A stretch of DNA of 64,000 bases, taken from Chloroflexota bacterium. Lineage in GTDB: Bacteria > Chloroflexota > Anaerolineae > Aggregatilineales > Aggregatilineaceae. The notes below the pieces were generated by a model that saw nothing but the letters and a program-made list of their open reading frames with translations, ran no database searches and had not been told where the DNA came from. The DNA lies in the NCBI GenBank assembly GCA_012729765.1, contig JAAYCM010000143.1:1-64000 (forward strand). Direction: 5' to 3'. Position numbers and translations under genes: made by a program. Within the stretch, counting starts at the first letter, position 1, and each line of letters starts with the position of its first letter. Positions 17,501 through 25,923 of this stretch are shown here, in pieces.

Positions 17501-18868
17501 GCTTTCGGGTGCGCGCTCATAATAGCCGCGCGATCCCGCGATACGGACCAGGTTGTCGTCGTCGAGCAGCATGATACTGGCGGCATCGTGCGGCACGACG
17601 CTGGGCAGCGTGAGCAGAATTCGTTCCAACAGATCGTCAAGCTGAAGCGTGCTGCTGAGCAGGGCAGCCATTTCGCGCAGCGCGTCGGAGAGCGCCCGCT
17701 GCTCGCGCTCGGCCATCAGGCTGCGCTGCCGGACCACCGCCGCGCCCAGGGTGCCCGCGACATTGCGCAACGCCTCGATCTCGGCAAACGACCACTCGCG
17801 CGCCTGCTCGCAGTCATCCAGTCCGACAAAGCCCCACAGGCTGCGGCCATCGATGACCGGCATCAGAGCCATCGAGCGGGTCTGGCGGGCTTCCAGCAGC
17901 GCCCGCTCGTCATCGGGAAACGTGCTCACCTGCCCATACACCGGCTCACCGCCCGTCAAGCGCGCCAGCCAGCGCTCCAGGGCCGGATGTTCGGCGGTCA
18001 GCGCAGCCAAAGCCGTGCTGTCATAGCGCCCGGCAGATCCCGCGGCGAGCCATTGGTAGTACAGGTTCAGGTCTGGTGTGCCGCCGGCATGCTGCCGCAG
18101 CTCGACGATGTACACCCGGCTGACGTTCGCCGCGCGACCCAACTGCCGGCAGATGTTCGGCAGGACTGCCATCGGCTCCGGCGCGCGCACAAGCTGTTCA
18201 TTGGCATAGGCGAGCAGTTCCAGGATACGATCCTGGCCGGGCGGCAGCCTGTCGTCTTTACGGCGGTCCGGGGCCTGCCCGCCCGCGCTCCGGCTTCGCT
18301 CGCGCCTGTCCCACCCGATCAGCCCTGCGCCGAGCACCATGAACAGCACCCAGTTCAGTGTATCTTCGCTCTGCTGGCTGGGCGCGAGCACGATCACCGT
18401 GCCGATCAGGGCCAGGGCGATCAGGGCCGCCAGGAATTTGACCGGGAGCAGGAGACTGGCGACCAGCATGGGCACCAGCAGGTATCCCAGCAGCCCGGTA
18501 TCACCGGCGGTGGGATAGGGTGCCGCCGCGATCAGCAGCGCCGTCGAAATCGAAAAAACCGCCAGCACCGCTGCCGCGCGGTAATGACGGGTCCGGCTGA
18601 AGGGGTAGAGGATGGCCAGCAGCAGCAGGACGCCCAGACCCATATAGAAGTGCTTGTCGTGCAGGGTGGCAAGGCCGCCCTGGTGCACATACAGCCGCAC
18701 CAGCAGCAGCAGCAACAGAGTCGATCCCACCAGCAGCAGCGAGGCGAGCAGCTTCGCCTGCTGGCGCGGTTGTTCGCCGACGACTTCCGGCCACGCCTCA
18801 GTGAGCGATCGCCACAAGCCAGATGGAGACAGATTGAACGCGCGGCCCTGCTGTGCCCGGTATCCCAC
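14504..18868 (-). CDS. Hybrid-sensor style histidine kinase: 6 TM, five GAF, PAS, HisKA, HATPase
   Basis: A 1454-residue membrane sensor kinase. Residues about 35-190 hold some six transmembrane helices. Five GAF domains follow (about 215-385, 390-550, 555-720, 730-895, 910-1060), then a PAS domain (ILSNVADGLLVFDHDDCPVLI), the HisKA dimerisation helix with the phospho-acceptor in FVSTVSHELRTPL (about 1230), and a C-terminal ATPase domain with N box HNLLSNAIKYT, G1 DTGIGIAPED and G2 GTGLGLAITKE. Inside the PAS, CASQGCPAALPCDQGWPCW gives four spaced cysteines. GTG at 18868 has CAGGAG six bases upstream. No response regulator is adjacent, so the partner is unknown. Confidence 0.93.
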   Translation of the reverse strand: MGYRAQQGRAFNLSPSGLWRSLTEAWPEVVGEQPRQQAKLLASLLLVGSTLLLLLLVRLYVHQGGLATLHDKHFYMGLGVLLLLAILYPFSRTRHYRAAAVLAVFSISTALLIAAAPYPTAGDTGLLGYLLVPMLVASLLLPVKFLAALIALALIGTVIVLAPSQQSEDTLNWVLFMVLGAGLIGWDRRERSRSAGGQAPDRRKDDRLPPGQDRILELLAYANEQLVRAPEPMAVLPNICRQLGRAANVSRVYIVELRQHAGGTPDLNLYYQWLAAGSAGRYDSTALAALTAEHPALERWLARLTGGEPVYGQVSTFPDDERALLEARQTRSMALMPVIDGRSLWGFVGLDDCEQAREWSFAEIEALRNVAGTLGAAVVRQRSLMAEREQRALSDALREMAALLSSTLQLDDLLERILLTLPSVVPHDAASIMLLDDDNLVRIAGSRGYYERAPESSLGHVGTRTDLTPSLRTIIDTGKAFILNETRSSSDWYAGPVTQWVRAHIGAPIAIDGQVIGFLNVDSATPGCYSTGHADLLCLFANQAAVAIRNAQLFQAEREQRALSDALRDVAAAVNSTLNTDEVLERILANVGRVVPHEVACIMRIEEGFATIIRISDQSGQRLGEGLVKLRLVVQETDNLYQAYNTRQPVITPDTHAVPDWIFVPESRWIRSHIVVPIIQDDAVSGFLELQSSRAHFFQQADAERLRAFADQAAIALRNAELYHDLSRYTNELALLYRCTSDLFTSLPFSTDLNEFGAYIARMMADQMPGVGCGLFWSDAAQQRLLPLGQAGRYTPPDESGLARDGAGLVAVAARSGQIMSLSETLTGPSANGQRAGQSEVALPLITPNGVLGVLHVQHAGPEAFDQEQVRILKAFAERAAAALENRMLYAEVRRYTGQLEQRVHERTTDLSVRNAVAETLSSSLDMIEMLDGVLQTTVQQLGVLGGAIYLLNADGASLELAARCGVSETVLELVTGIQPGGETARPEVLPDLIGRTGISAVLSVPIWRQEQVQGVISLVHDQPRPWSAEESRMLDAIGRQIGVALANARLYAEAVRGEAHIRAILSNVADGLLVFDHDDCPVLINPAAERLLEFFPAQSGGPLVAAARLWSWLRVRTRKADAAEHLEFNLPATALVAYTELLDEQCASQGCPAALPCDQGWPCWLRESELRHEEMALCAMVQRVPKRAVQASSTPIYAAEGTLLGTVIALHDVTYYRQLDELKDRFVSTVSHELRTPLSTVLLQISTLNKYYNRLGEDERREMMVDIEQQAHVLRELIEDILELSRFDARRDMPQMQWFDLAELCRAGVISLRAVIQNKDLQVDLAGCPPTCYLNGDQNQLARAFHNLLSNAIKYTAAGGQIVVGLEQTGPEVRLSVEDTGIGIAPEDQRYIFDRFFRAEGASLHASGTGLGLAITKEIIDLHRGRIELKSWPGQGSTFTLILPTGAPDQPES

Positions 18869-18919
18869 TGTTTTCTCCTGAGAAAGAACCTGCCGCACAT
18901 CCGGAGAGGTTTCGTTTCG

Positions 18920-18937
18920 AGGATATGAGCATATCCT
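18920..18937. promoter_or_regulatory. Palindromic operator candidate upstream of the sensor kinase
   Basis: AGGATATG (18920-18927) and CATATCCT (18930-18937) form a perfect 8-bp inverted repeat with a 2-base spacer, about 50 bp before the kinase start in an AT-rich stretch (18905-19010). The 18869-19261 gap otherwise holds only this AT-rich segment and repeat copy B. Confidence 0.45.
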
Positions 18938-19096
18938 AATATTAACTTAGAATCGATAAGGTGTGGTAGAAATTGATGCTTTTTTCAGGATTGTAAAGTT
19001 ATTAGCTTGGGGGGCATTGGGGAGACGAAGAGTGTAAAGCGGGGATATGAGAACTGGCCCCACATTCCCGCAATCCTCAAGAGTCGCTAGAGCATG

Positions 19097-19259
19097 TTAT
19101 GTACTTTGGAACGCTGAACGAAACGAACAACACTACCCCCCATCCTAAATCCTTCTCCCACAAGGTGGGAAGGACTTGAAAAACGCCACGATCTCCCGTT
19201 CCCTCCGCGACAGCGTGGGGGAAGGGGCCGGGGGATGGGGGGTAAGAGTGCGTAACAGC
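19097..19259. repeat. Dispersed GC-rich palindromic repeat, copy B
   Basis: A roughly 160-bp unit: ATGTACTTTGGAACGCTGAA at one end, a core of CCCATCCTAAATCCTTCTCC...AAGGTGGGAAGGACTTGAA...TCCCTCCGCGACAGCGTGG...GGGGCCGGGGGATGGGGGG, and TGCGTAACAGC at the other end. It shares all three parts with copies C and D. It lies immediately next to the stop of the beta-CASP nuclease gene. Confidence 0.75.
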
Positions 19260-19261
19260 CT

Positions 19262-20665
19262 CTACAGCGTAAAGCTCTGGTGCAGGGTCGGCACGTCCAC
19301 CTGCTCATAGCCCGCTTCCTGGCGCAGCTTATCGGCCAGCGCCAGCGCCGACTCTTCTTCGCCGTGCACCAGGAAGGTCCGGCGTGGCTGCTTGGTGATC
19401 GCGCTGGCCCACGCGGTCAGCTCGTTGGCGTCGGCATGGCCCGAAAACCCGTTGATGACCTCAACATTTGCCCGCAGGTTATATTCCTCACCGAAGATGC
19501 GCACGACCGACTCGCGCTCGACCAGCCGCCGCCCCAATGTGTGCTCGGCCTGCCAGCCGACGATCAGTACCGTATTATTCGGGTCCTCGATCCGGTTCTT
19601 CAGGTGGTGCAGAATCCTGCCGCTCTCGGCCATGCCGCTGGCGCTGATCACGATAAACGGCTCGCGCATGAAATTCAGCTCTTTGCTCTGCTCGACCGAA
19701 CGCGTGTAACGCAGTTGATCGAAGCCGAATGGATCGCCTTCTTCCAACATGAACTGGCGGATTTCGGCGTCGTAGGTTTCGGGATGCAGCCGAAAGACGG
19801 CGGTCGCGTTGATCGCCAGCGGGCTGTCTACGAAAACCGGGATCGGCGGGATATCGCGCTGGAGCATCAGCCGGTTGAGGGTATAGACCAACTGCTGCGT
19901 GCGCCCAACGGCAAACGAGGGGATAATCAGCGCCCCGCCCCGCTTGTACGTCTGGTTGACCACCTGCTCCAGGCGCTTTTCGGAGTCTTCGTAGGTTTCG
20001 TGCAGCCGGTTGCCATACGTGCTCTCCAGGATCAGCACATCGGCATGATCGACGGTTTCGGGATCGCGGATGATCGGAATCCCGGCGCGGCCCAGGTCGC
20101 CGCTGAAAACCAGCCGCACATCGCGCCCGGCGTCCCGATCTTCGATGTCGAGCACGACGATCGAGCTGCCAAGCATGTGCCCGGCATCGTACAGCGTGAC
20201 CGAAATCCCCGGCAGAATCTCGCGCTGGCGGTGGTAGCCGATCGCGCTGAAGTAGTCCAGGCTGCGCACCACGTCATCGATGGTATAGGTCGGCTCGACC
20301 GGCGGCTCGCCCCGGCGCGCGTTTTTCTTGTTGACAAACTCGGCGTCGCGCTCCTGGATATAACCGCTGTCCATCAGCATGGTGGAGCACAGATCGCGCG
20401 TGGCAAACGTGCAGACAATATCGCCGCGAAACCCGTTCTTGACCAGGTTGGGGATATTGCCGCTGTGATCGATGTGCGCGTGGCTGAGCACCATCGCGTG
20501 AATCTTGGACGCGTCGAAGGGCAGATTGCGGTTGCGCTCAAGCGCCTCGCTGCGCGAGCCTTGATACAGCCCGCAGTCGAGCAGGACACGCTGGTCGTTC
20601 ACCTCGATCAAATGCTGCGAGCCGGTTACGGTCCGCGCTGCGCCATGAAATGTAATCTTGATCAC
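19262..20665 (-). CDS. Metallo-beta-lactamase/beta-CASP ribonuclease (RNA-processing type)
   Basis: A 467-residue beta-CASP protein of the CPSF73/YSH1-like group, expected to cleave RNA with two zinc ions. Signatures are HGAARTVTGSQHLI at the start, VLSHAHIDHSGNIP (HxHxDH), YDAGHMLGSS, FSGDLGRAG, and in the beta-CASP region ESTYGNRLHE, PSFAVGRTQQL, SASGMAESGRI, GFSGHADANEL and FLVHGEE. The start is a GTG at 20665 with GAGG eight bases upstream; the in-frame start at 20698 would add 11 residues before the conserved VIKITFHG. Its 3' end borders repeat copy B. Confidence 0.9.
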   Translation of the reverse strand: MIKITFHGAARTVTGSQHLIEVNDQRVLLDCGLYQGSRSEALERNRNLPFDASKIHAMVLSHAHIDHSGNIPNLVKNGFRGDIVCTFATRDLCSTMLMDSGYIQERDAEFVNKKNARRGEPPVEPTYTIDDVVRSLDYFSAIGYHRQREILPGISVTLYDAGHMLGSSIVVLDIEDRDAGRDVRLVFSGDLGRAGIPIIRDPETVDHADVLILESTYGNRLHETYEDSEKRLEQVVNQTYKRGGALIIPSFAVGRTQQLVYTLNRLMLQRDIPPIPVFVDSPLAINATAVFRLHPETYDAEIRQFMLEEGDPFGFDQLRYTRSVEQSKELNFMREPFIVISASGMAESGRILHHLKNRIEDPNNTVLIVGWQAEHTLGRRLVERESVVRIFGEEYNLRANVEVINGFSGHADANELTAWASAITKQPRRTFLVHGEEESALALADKLRQEAGYEQVDVPTLHQSFTL

Positions 20666-20917
20666 CGTCGTATCCTCGCTGGTGGGATGAGAACGCACCT
20701 CAGCTTGTCAGCCGCCTGACACCCGCCTATTGTACACCTTCTGCCCACGCGGTTAAAAAGCCCGCCCAGACCCCACAAGAAATCCAATTGTGTCGAAACG
20801 GGCGTAACTATAGACACAGGCGGAGTCGCATTGGATGATACTGTCCTCGCCGGCCCGGCCCGCCCAAGCTGGCGACCGCCGGGCTGCTAATCTGGAAGGG
20901 TAGGATAGGAGTATCGT

Positions 20918-21580
20918 ATGTTCACCTTCAAGCGATGGTTTGTCGTATTCGTGCTCGTAATGGTGGCGCTGCTCGTGGGCAATTTCGCCCTCGCCACCGA
21001 GACTCGTGCTCAGGACACACAGATATCGGCGCTGGAATTCCACAATGCCATGCGCAAACTGTGGGAAGATCATATCACCTGGACGCGTCTCTATATCGTC
21101 AGCACCGCAGCCGACCTGCCGGACACGGACGCGGTTGCCGGGCGGCTGCTGCAAAATCAGGTCGATATTGGCAACGCGATCCGGCCCTTCTATGGTGACG
21201 AGGCCGCCGATCAGCTCACTGCGCTCTTGCAGGAGCACATCACCGGCGCGGTCGCAGTGCTCGACGCCGCCAAGGCGGGCGATCAGGCCCAGGTGGAAAG
21301 TGCCACCGAAGCCTGGTACGTCAACGGGGACGAGATCGCCGTGTTCCTCAGCACGGCCAACCCCGACAACTGGACGGAACCCCACATGAAAGCCGAGATG
21401 AAGATGCATCTTGATCTCACGCTCCAGGAAGCGGTCGACCACCTCGGAGGGAACTCAGCCGCCAGCATCGCGGGTTACGACGAGGTGCACGAACACATCC
21501 TGCACATGGCTGACATGCTGAGCAGCGGGATCATGGCCCAGTTCCCCGATCAATTCAGCGCGGCAACGCTCCCCGCGTAG
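20918..21580 (+). CDS. Secreted helical-bundle protein, unknown function
   Basis: A 220-residue protein with a signal peptide (FKRWFVVFVLVMVALLVGN, cleavage near ETRAQD). The mature part is all helix with repeated His/Glu/Asp positions: HNAMRKLWEDHITWTRLYIV, RPFYGDEAADQLTALLQEHI, MKMHLDLTLQEAVDHL and YDEVHEHILHMADMLSSGI. A similar layout occurs in uncharacterised exported proteins of soil bacteria. Conserved His/Asp/Glu suggest metal binding, but this is inference. AGGAG lies six bases before the ATG. It is a single-gene unit closed by a strong terminator. Confidence 0.65.
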   Translation: MFTFKRWFVVFVLVMVALLVGNFALATETRAQDTQISALEFHNAMRKLWEDHITWTRLYIVSTAADLPDTDAVAGRLLQNQVDIGNAIRPFYGDEAADQLTALLQEHITGAVAVLDAAKAGDQAQVESATEAWYVNGDEIAVFLSTANPDNWTEPHMKAEMKMHLDLTLQEAVDHLGGNSAASIAGYDEVHEHILHMADMLSSGIMAQFPDQFSAATLPA

Positions 21581-21638
21581 GAGCCGCCCCGCATAACGGA
21601 TAGGGCGACTCTCCGGCTGCGACCAACTCTCATGCAGA

Positions 21639-21675
21639 TGAGCCTGGCGTGATGATGCGTCCAGGCTCATTTTTT
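21639..21675 (+). terminator. Rho-independent terminator
   Basis: TGAGCCTGG (21639-21647) and CCAGGCTCA (21661-21669) form a perfect 9-bp stem followed by six T. It ends the transcript of the secreted helical protein. Confidence 0.88.
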
Positions 21676-21753
21676 GCGTCCTGCCATCCCAGCCGCAAAG
21701 GGCAAAATTGGCGCGGGATCCTGCGCAGACTCCGCCGCTCGCGGGCACCGCTG

Positions 21754-22914
21754 CTAACGATCGTGGTTGCGCGACGCCTGCTTCAACACCTCGAGCAGCT
21801 CGCTGCCATATTCGGCGCGCCGCCAGGGGCCCAGGCCGGGAATCTGCTCCAGGTCTTCAAGTGTGGTCGGGCTTTTGCGCGCCAGAGTCCACATCGTATC
21901 GCGCGAGAGGATCACATCGGACTCGACGCCGCGTGCCAGCGCCCGCTGTTTGCGCCACTCGCGCAGCGCCTCGTAGCGGGCCTGCACATCGAAATTGGCG
22001 CTCATGGTGCGGCGTGGGGGCTGGGGCGGCGGCTCGCGGCGCGCCTCGGCCAGCGCCTGCACGATCTTCGGGCCGTAGCGCCGCACCTGGTCCTGGCTGA
22101 AACCCCTGATCCCGTGCAAATCCTCGACCCGGCGCGGGGACAGCCGCGCGATCTCGACCAGGACGCTGTCATTGAACACCTTGAACGGCGGGACATCGCG
22201 CCGCCGTGCCTCGTCATCACGCAGCAGATAGAGCGCGCGCAGCAGGCCCATCTGGCTCCGGCGCAGGGACCGCGCCTCGTGGATGCGCCAGTAGGCTTCG
22301 GGATCAAACACGTATTCGGCGGGCGGCAGCGCGGGCAGGCCGGCGAAGATCTCGCGCGCCTCTTCCAGGTGCCCCGTCTCTTGCAGCTCGGCCAGCAGCC
22401 GGTCGCGCAGCTCCGGCAGATAGTGGGTGTCCATCTGCGCGTAGAGAAGCTGCTCCGGCGGCAGCGGGCGGGCGGTCCAGTCGGCGCGCTGATATTTCTT
22501 TTCGGCGCGGACGCCAAACTGCTCGGCCAGAATGTTGCCCAGGCCAACCGCGTTCCAGCCGCAGATGCGCGCCGCCAGCATCGTGTCGAACAGGTTGTTG
22601 AACTCGTAGTGAAAATCGCGCTTGAGCGTCATGATGTCGTATTCGGCGGCGTGAAACACGATCTCGATCCGGGGATCGGCAAACAACTCACCAAGGGGGG
22701 CCATATTGCTCACCGCCAGCGGGTCGATGATGTAATCGTGCTGGCGCGTCGAAAGCTGCACCAGGCACACGCGCTCGTAGTAGGCGAACAGGTTGTTCGA
22801 TTCCGTATCGACGGCCAGCAGCGGCTCGCCGCGCAGCCGCCCGACCAGCCGCTGAAGATCGGCGTTGTGGCGGATGTAAATGGCAGGCTTCAGATCGGGG
22901 GCCGCAGGCGTCAC
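21754..22914 (-). CDS. rnd: Ribonuclease D-like 3'-5' exoribonuclease
   Basis: A 386-residue DEDD exonuclease that would trim tRNA or other RNA 3' ends. The acidic residues are in LLAVDTESNN (motif I), FHAAEYDIMTLKRD (motif II) and YAQMDTHYLPELRDRL (motif III, Tyr plus Asp). Two helical HRDC-like domains follow: VFNDSVLVEIARLSPRRVEDL and SDVILSRDTMWTLARKSPTTLEDL. A GTG at 22914 overlaps the corA stop as GTGA and has CAGGGG upstream, so the two genes are coupled; an alternative GTG lies at 22920. Confidence 0.9.
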   Translation of the reverse strand: MTPAAPDLKPAIYIRHNADLQRLVGRLRGEPLLAVDTESNNLFAYYERVCLVQLSTRQHDYIIDPLAVSNMAPLGELFADPRIEIVFHAAEYDIMTLKRDFHYEFNNLFDTMLAARICGWNAVGLGNILAEQFGVRAEKKYQRADWTARPLPPEQLLYAQMDTHYLPELRDRLLAELQETGHLEEAREIFAGLPALPPAEYVFDPEAYWRIHEARSLRRSQMGLLRALYLLRDDEARRRDVPPFKVFNDSVLVEIARLSPRRVEDLHGIRGFSQDQVRRYGPKIVQALAEARREPPPQPPRRTMSANFDVQARYEALREWRKQRALARGVESDVILSRDTMWTLARKSPTTLEDLEQIPGLGPWRRAEYGSELLEVLKQASRNHDR

Positions 22915-23828
22915 AGCCACCCCCTGTAGCGAAAGTAGATCAGCATCGACGCGGCGATCAGAAACATCAGCCCGATCACCATTTCGAAGGCCAACTGCGT
23001 CCCCTGCATCGGCAGCGCAACGTTCATGCCGTAGATGCCGCTTAACAGCGTCAGCGGCAGCATGATTACCGAGATGACCGTCAGAATCCGCATGACCTCG
23101 TTCAGCCGGTAGCTGACGAGCGTGTTAGCCGTGTCCGAAAGACCGCGAATCACTTCCAGATGTTCCTCTATAATGTCGGTTGCTTTGATCAGGTGGTCCA
23201 GAATGTCGCCAAAGTAGACGTCCAGGTCCTCGCGGATGAAGGGGCGATCGACCTTCTCCAGGTTCTCGACAATCACCAGTTGGGGCCGGATAATCCGCCG
23301 CAGCGCGATGATATCGCGCCGGACAAACGACAGGTCCTGAATCACCTGCCGCGAGTCCTCGGTGAAGATTTCCTCTTCCAGCTCGCGGATATTGGCATCG
23401 ACCTTGTAGAGAATCGGAAAGATGTAATCGACCAGCCGGTCGATCACACCATGCAGAATCTTGCTCGCGCCGCGTCCCATGATCTGCTCGCGCACTTCCG
23501 GGTTCGTCTGGCACTGCTCGAAGAGGTGGCGCAGCGGCTTGAGCGAGCCATCACTGACCGTCACGACGTAGCCGCTGCCGACGAAGATATCGACTTCGGA
23601 TGCGCGGCTGATGCGCTGGACGGGGTCCCACAGCGGGAGCTGCATCACGACGAACAGGTAATCTTCGTATTCGTCGAGCTTTGGGCGCTCGATTCGGCTG
23701 AGCAGGTCTTCGAGGTCCAGCGGGTGGAAATGCGGATAGGTTTCGCGCAGGTCTTGCACGTCCTGGGGCGTGATACGCTCGATATTGGTCCACCTGATGC
23801 GACCATGCTGAATTGTTTGAATCGCCAT
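22911..23828 (-). CDS. corA: CorA-family magnesium/divalent cation transporter
   Basis: A 305-residue CorA protein. The long cytoplasmic N-terminal part contains DYLFVVMQLPLWD and FVGSGYVVTVSDG. Two transmembrane helices lie at the C-terminus, with the pore signature YGMN in LLSGIYGMNVALPM after the first. The family forms pentamers that admit Mg2+ and sometimes Co2+ or Ni2+. The ATG at 23828 is chosen over an upstream in-frame start at 23915 because MAIQTIQHGRIRW begins the recognisable domain and GGGAG lies upstream. It is followed by rnd with a 4-bp overlap. Confidence 0.92.
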   Translation of the reverse strand: MAIQTIQHGRIRWTNIERITPQDVQDLRETYPHFHPLDLEDLLSRIERPKLDEYEDYLFVVMQLPLWDPVQRISRASEVDIFVGSGYVVTVSDGSLKPLRHLFEQCQTNPEVREQIMGRGASKILHGVIDRLVDYIFPILYKVDANIRELEEEIFTEDSRQVIQDLSFVRRDIIALRRIIRPQLVIVENLEKVDRPFIREDLDVYFGDILDHLIKATDIIEEHLEVIRGLSDTANTLVSYRLNEVMRILTVISVIMLPLTLLSGIYGMNVALPMQGTQLAFEMVIGLMFLIAASMLIYFRYRGWL

Positions 23829-23951
23829 AGCGGTTATTATCGCTCCCGGTTTGGCTCTCGGCAAGCTGAGGCTGCGCACACTGGCCGGTTTGGCAATTTG
23901 CCGCCGCGTGCACACGATCTATCTGCCAGATGATACTCGACCGGCGCGAAA

Positions 23952-25334
23952 ATGGTCGAGCGCGGAATGGAAACTCGCATGCAAAAAACGGGCATCAGCA
24001 AGCAAGAACAACGGATCAGGCGGCGCATCCGGCGCTGGATCGGGCGCGGCTGGCGGCTGCTGCGCCTGGCGCTGCTGTTGATCGTGCTCCTGCTGCTGCT
24101 GAGCGACGGCATCAGCGTAGACCGGACGCTGCGCGGGCGCGCCGTCGCCCTGGTGCGCGATCACCTCTATGACTACGTCGGCTGGGAAGCGGACGCGCTG
24201 TGGGGCAAGCTGCGCCAGGAATTGTTCGGCGTGCATCCCTATCTGGATGAAGCCAGGCGCGAAACGCTGGTGTATGACTACCTGACACGCCTGGCCGAGG
24301 CGCAGGCGCTCGAGGCGCAAATCGAGTATCTCTATGCCGACCCCGCGATCACCGATCCTGCCGCAGCATCCGCCGATCTGCGCGCCCGGCGAGACGCACT
24401 GCGCGCCGAGCTGGCCGGCGATCAGCCCCTGGTCGAAAGCATCATCGAGGGGCAGGTTTCAGCCGTGCTGGTCGATCAAGGCTTCGGCACGCTGGGCCAG
24501 GTGCTCCCGCCCGTCTCGATGCACTTTACGCCGCTCCCCACCCTGCTGGTGATCTCCCCCCGCGACCGGATCGAGTTCGCGGTTGATCTCAGCCTGGAGC
24601 CGATCCCACTCGAACAGCGCGACGCCATCGAGCGCCGGGTCGCCGCCGAGCTGGATGTCGCGGCGCTGATCGTGCCCCTGGGCGGTATCAGCCTGTATCC
24701 GAGCATGGTGATCGAGACTGCCGATCTCGCCCGCGCCTACGAGGTCACGGCCCACGAGTGGGCGCACCACTACCTGACGTTCTTCCCGCTGGGGCTGGAA
24801 TATACGCTGTGGCCCGAATCGCGCATCATCAATGAGACGGTCGCCACCTTCTTCGGGCAGGCCGTCGCCCGGCAGGTGATCGCGCGCTACTTCCCCGACC
24901 AGCCGCTGCCGGTCTATCCCTCATTCCACCAGCCGCCCCCGCCGGCGCTGCCGCTCGATCCTGCCGCGCCGGAGCCAATCGACTTTGGCCGGGCGCTGCA
25001 CACGACGCGCGTCACGGTAGACTGGCTGCTGCGGCACGGATGGATCAAACCGGCGGAAGCCTATATGGAAGCCCAGCGCCGGTTGTTCGTGCAGCACGGC
25101 TACCCGATCCGCAAGCTCAACCAGGCCTACTTCGCTTTTTACGGCGGCTACCAGGGCGCACCCGGCGCGGGCGGCGCGGACCCAATCGGGCCGGCAGTCG
25201 AGGAGCTGCTGCTGCTCAGCCCGGACCTGGCGAGCTTCCTGGAGACGGTGCGGGGCATCACTGCGCGCGACGAGCTTCTGGCCGCGCTGGAGTCTGCCCG
25301 CGCCGCCGCACCTTATCCCGACTCAGAGCAGTAG
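23952..25334 (+). CDS. Membrane-anchored putative zinc metalloprotease (HEWAHH...NETVA)
   Basis: A 460-residue protein with one transmembrane helix near residues 34-55 and a large extracytoplasmic domain. VTAHEWAHHYLTFF (about 265) is an HExxH zinc site, and INETVATFFG about 25 residues later supplies a NExxA third-ligand pattern typical of gluzincins. The family is not one I can name. Starts at 23952, 23967 and 23979 are all possible. The gene is followed 13 bp later by a Gmad2 lipoprotein gene, probably in the same operon. Proteolysis of an envelope substrate is the inferred role. Confidence 0.6.
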   Translation: MVERGMETRMQKTGISKQEQRIRRRIRRWIGRGWRLLRLALLLIVLLLLLSDGISVDRTLRGRAVALVRDHLYDYVGWEADALWGKLRQELFGVHPYLDEARRETLVYDYLTRLAEAQALEAQIEYLYADPAITDPAAASADLRARRDALRAELAGDQPLVESIIEGQVSAVLVDQGFGTLGQVLPPVSMHFTPLPTLLVISPRDRIEFAVDLSLEPIPLEQRDAIERRVAAELDVAALIVPLGGISLYPSMVIETADLARAYEVTAHEWAHHYLTFFPLGLEYTLWPESRIINETVATFFGQAVARQVIARYFPDQPLPVYPSFHQPPPPALPLDPAAPEPIDFGRALHTTRVTVDWLLRHGWIKPAEAYMEAQRRLFVQHGYPIRKLNQAYFAFYGGYQGAPGAGGADPIGPAVEELLLLSPDLASFLETVRGITARDELLAALESARAAAPYPDSEQ

Positions 25335-25347
25335 AAAGGTGAACCCA

Positions 25348-25881
25348 ATGATGCGTACTGTGAGCCTGATCGCGCTGGCCCTGCTGGCGCTCGTGCTGGC
25401 CGGATGCAATCTGAGCACCGGCGACGACGACGAACTGACCAACCCGATCCTGACCATCGAGGTTGGGGACACAACGCCCGCGCCCGACGCCGGGAATGAG
25501 GTCGAGTCCCCGCCGGTCGAAGGTGAAGCGCCCCCCGCCAGCGACGCCGTCCCGTTCGTGACGATCACCACGCCCGCCCCTAACGCCGACGGCACGCCGG
25601 TGATCGTCGATCCCGCCGGATTCACCGTCGCGGGCGAGCTGCAGGGCAGCTTCGAGAACAACCTGATCGTCCAGGCGCTGGATGTCCAGGGCAATGTGCT
25701 CCAGGAACAGGTTACGACCGCCACCAGCGGCGAGATCGGCGCGCGGGCCGCGTGGGAAGTCCAGCTTGCGCCGCAGGTCGTCGCCGGGTCCGCCGGGACG
25801 ATCTACGCCTACTTCACCTCGCCGCAGGACGGCAGCGTCGTTGCTTCGGCCACGCTGCCGGTCGTCTACGGCCCGGCCTGA
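25348..25881 (+). CDS. Lipoprotein with Gmad2 immunoglobulin-like domain
   Basis: A 177-residue lipoprotein. The signal ends in a lipobox, LVLAGCNLS, then an acidic/Pro linker (about 25-75). The C-terminal 95 residues match the Gmad2 domain found in spore-germination and other exported proteins: GFTVAGELQGSFENNLIVQAL, AAWEVQLAP and GTIYAYFTSPQDGS. The domain is a structural Ig-like module with no known catalytic role. ATG at 25348 has AAAGG eight bases upstream; GTG at 25339 is less good. It follows the metalloprotease gene closely. Confidence 0.78.
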   Translation: MMRTVSLIALALLALVLAGCNLSTGDDDELTNPILTIEVGDTTPAPDAGNEVESPPVEGEAPPASDAVPFVTITTPAPNADGTPVIVDPAGFTVAGELQGSFENNLIVQALDVQGNVLQEQVTTATSGEIGARAAWEVQLAPQVVAGSAGTIYAYFTSPQDGSVVASATLPVVYGPA

Positions 25882-25923
25882 TCCATCGAACAGGCAGGGG
25901 CGGCGCGCCGATCTGTCCCTGCC

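Noticed and set aside
16697-18928. 743-residue plus-strand frame opposite the histidine kinase
   Set aside because: Antisense shadow of a gene with all expected GAF and kinase motifs; composition is not protein-like.
20850-20890. GCCCGGC/GCCGGGC inverted repeat before the secreted helical protein as an operator
   Set aside because: Short arms, purely G/C, and a wide loop in GC-rich DNA; likely by chance.
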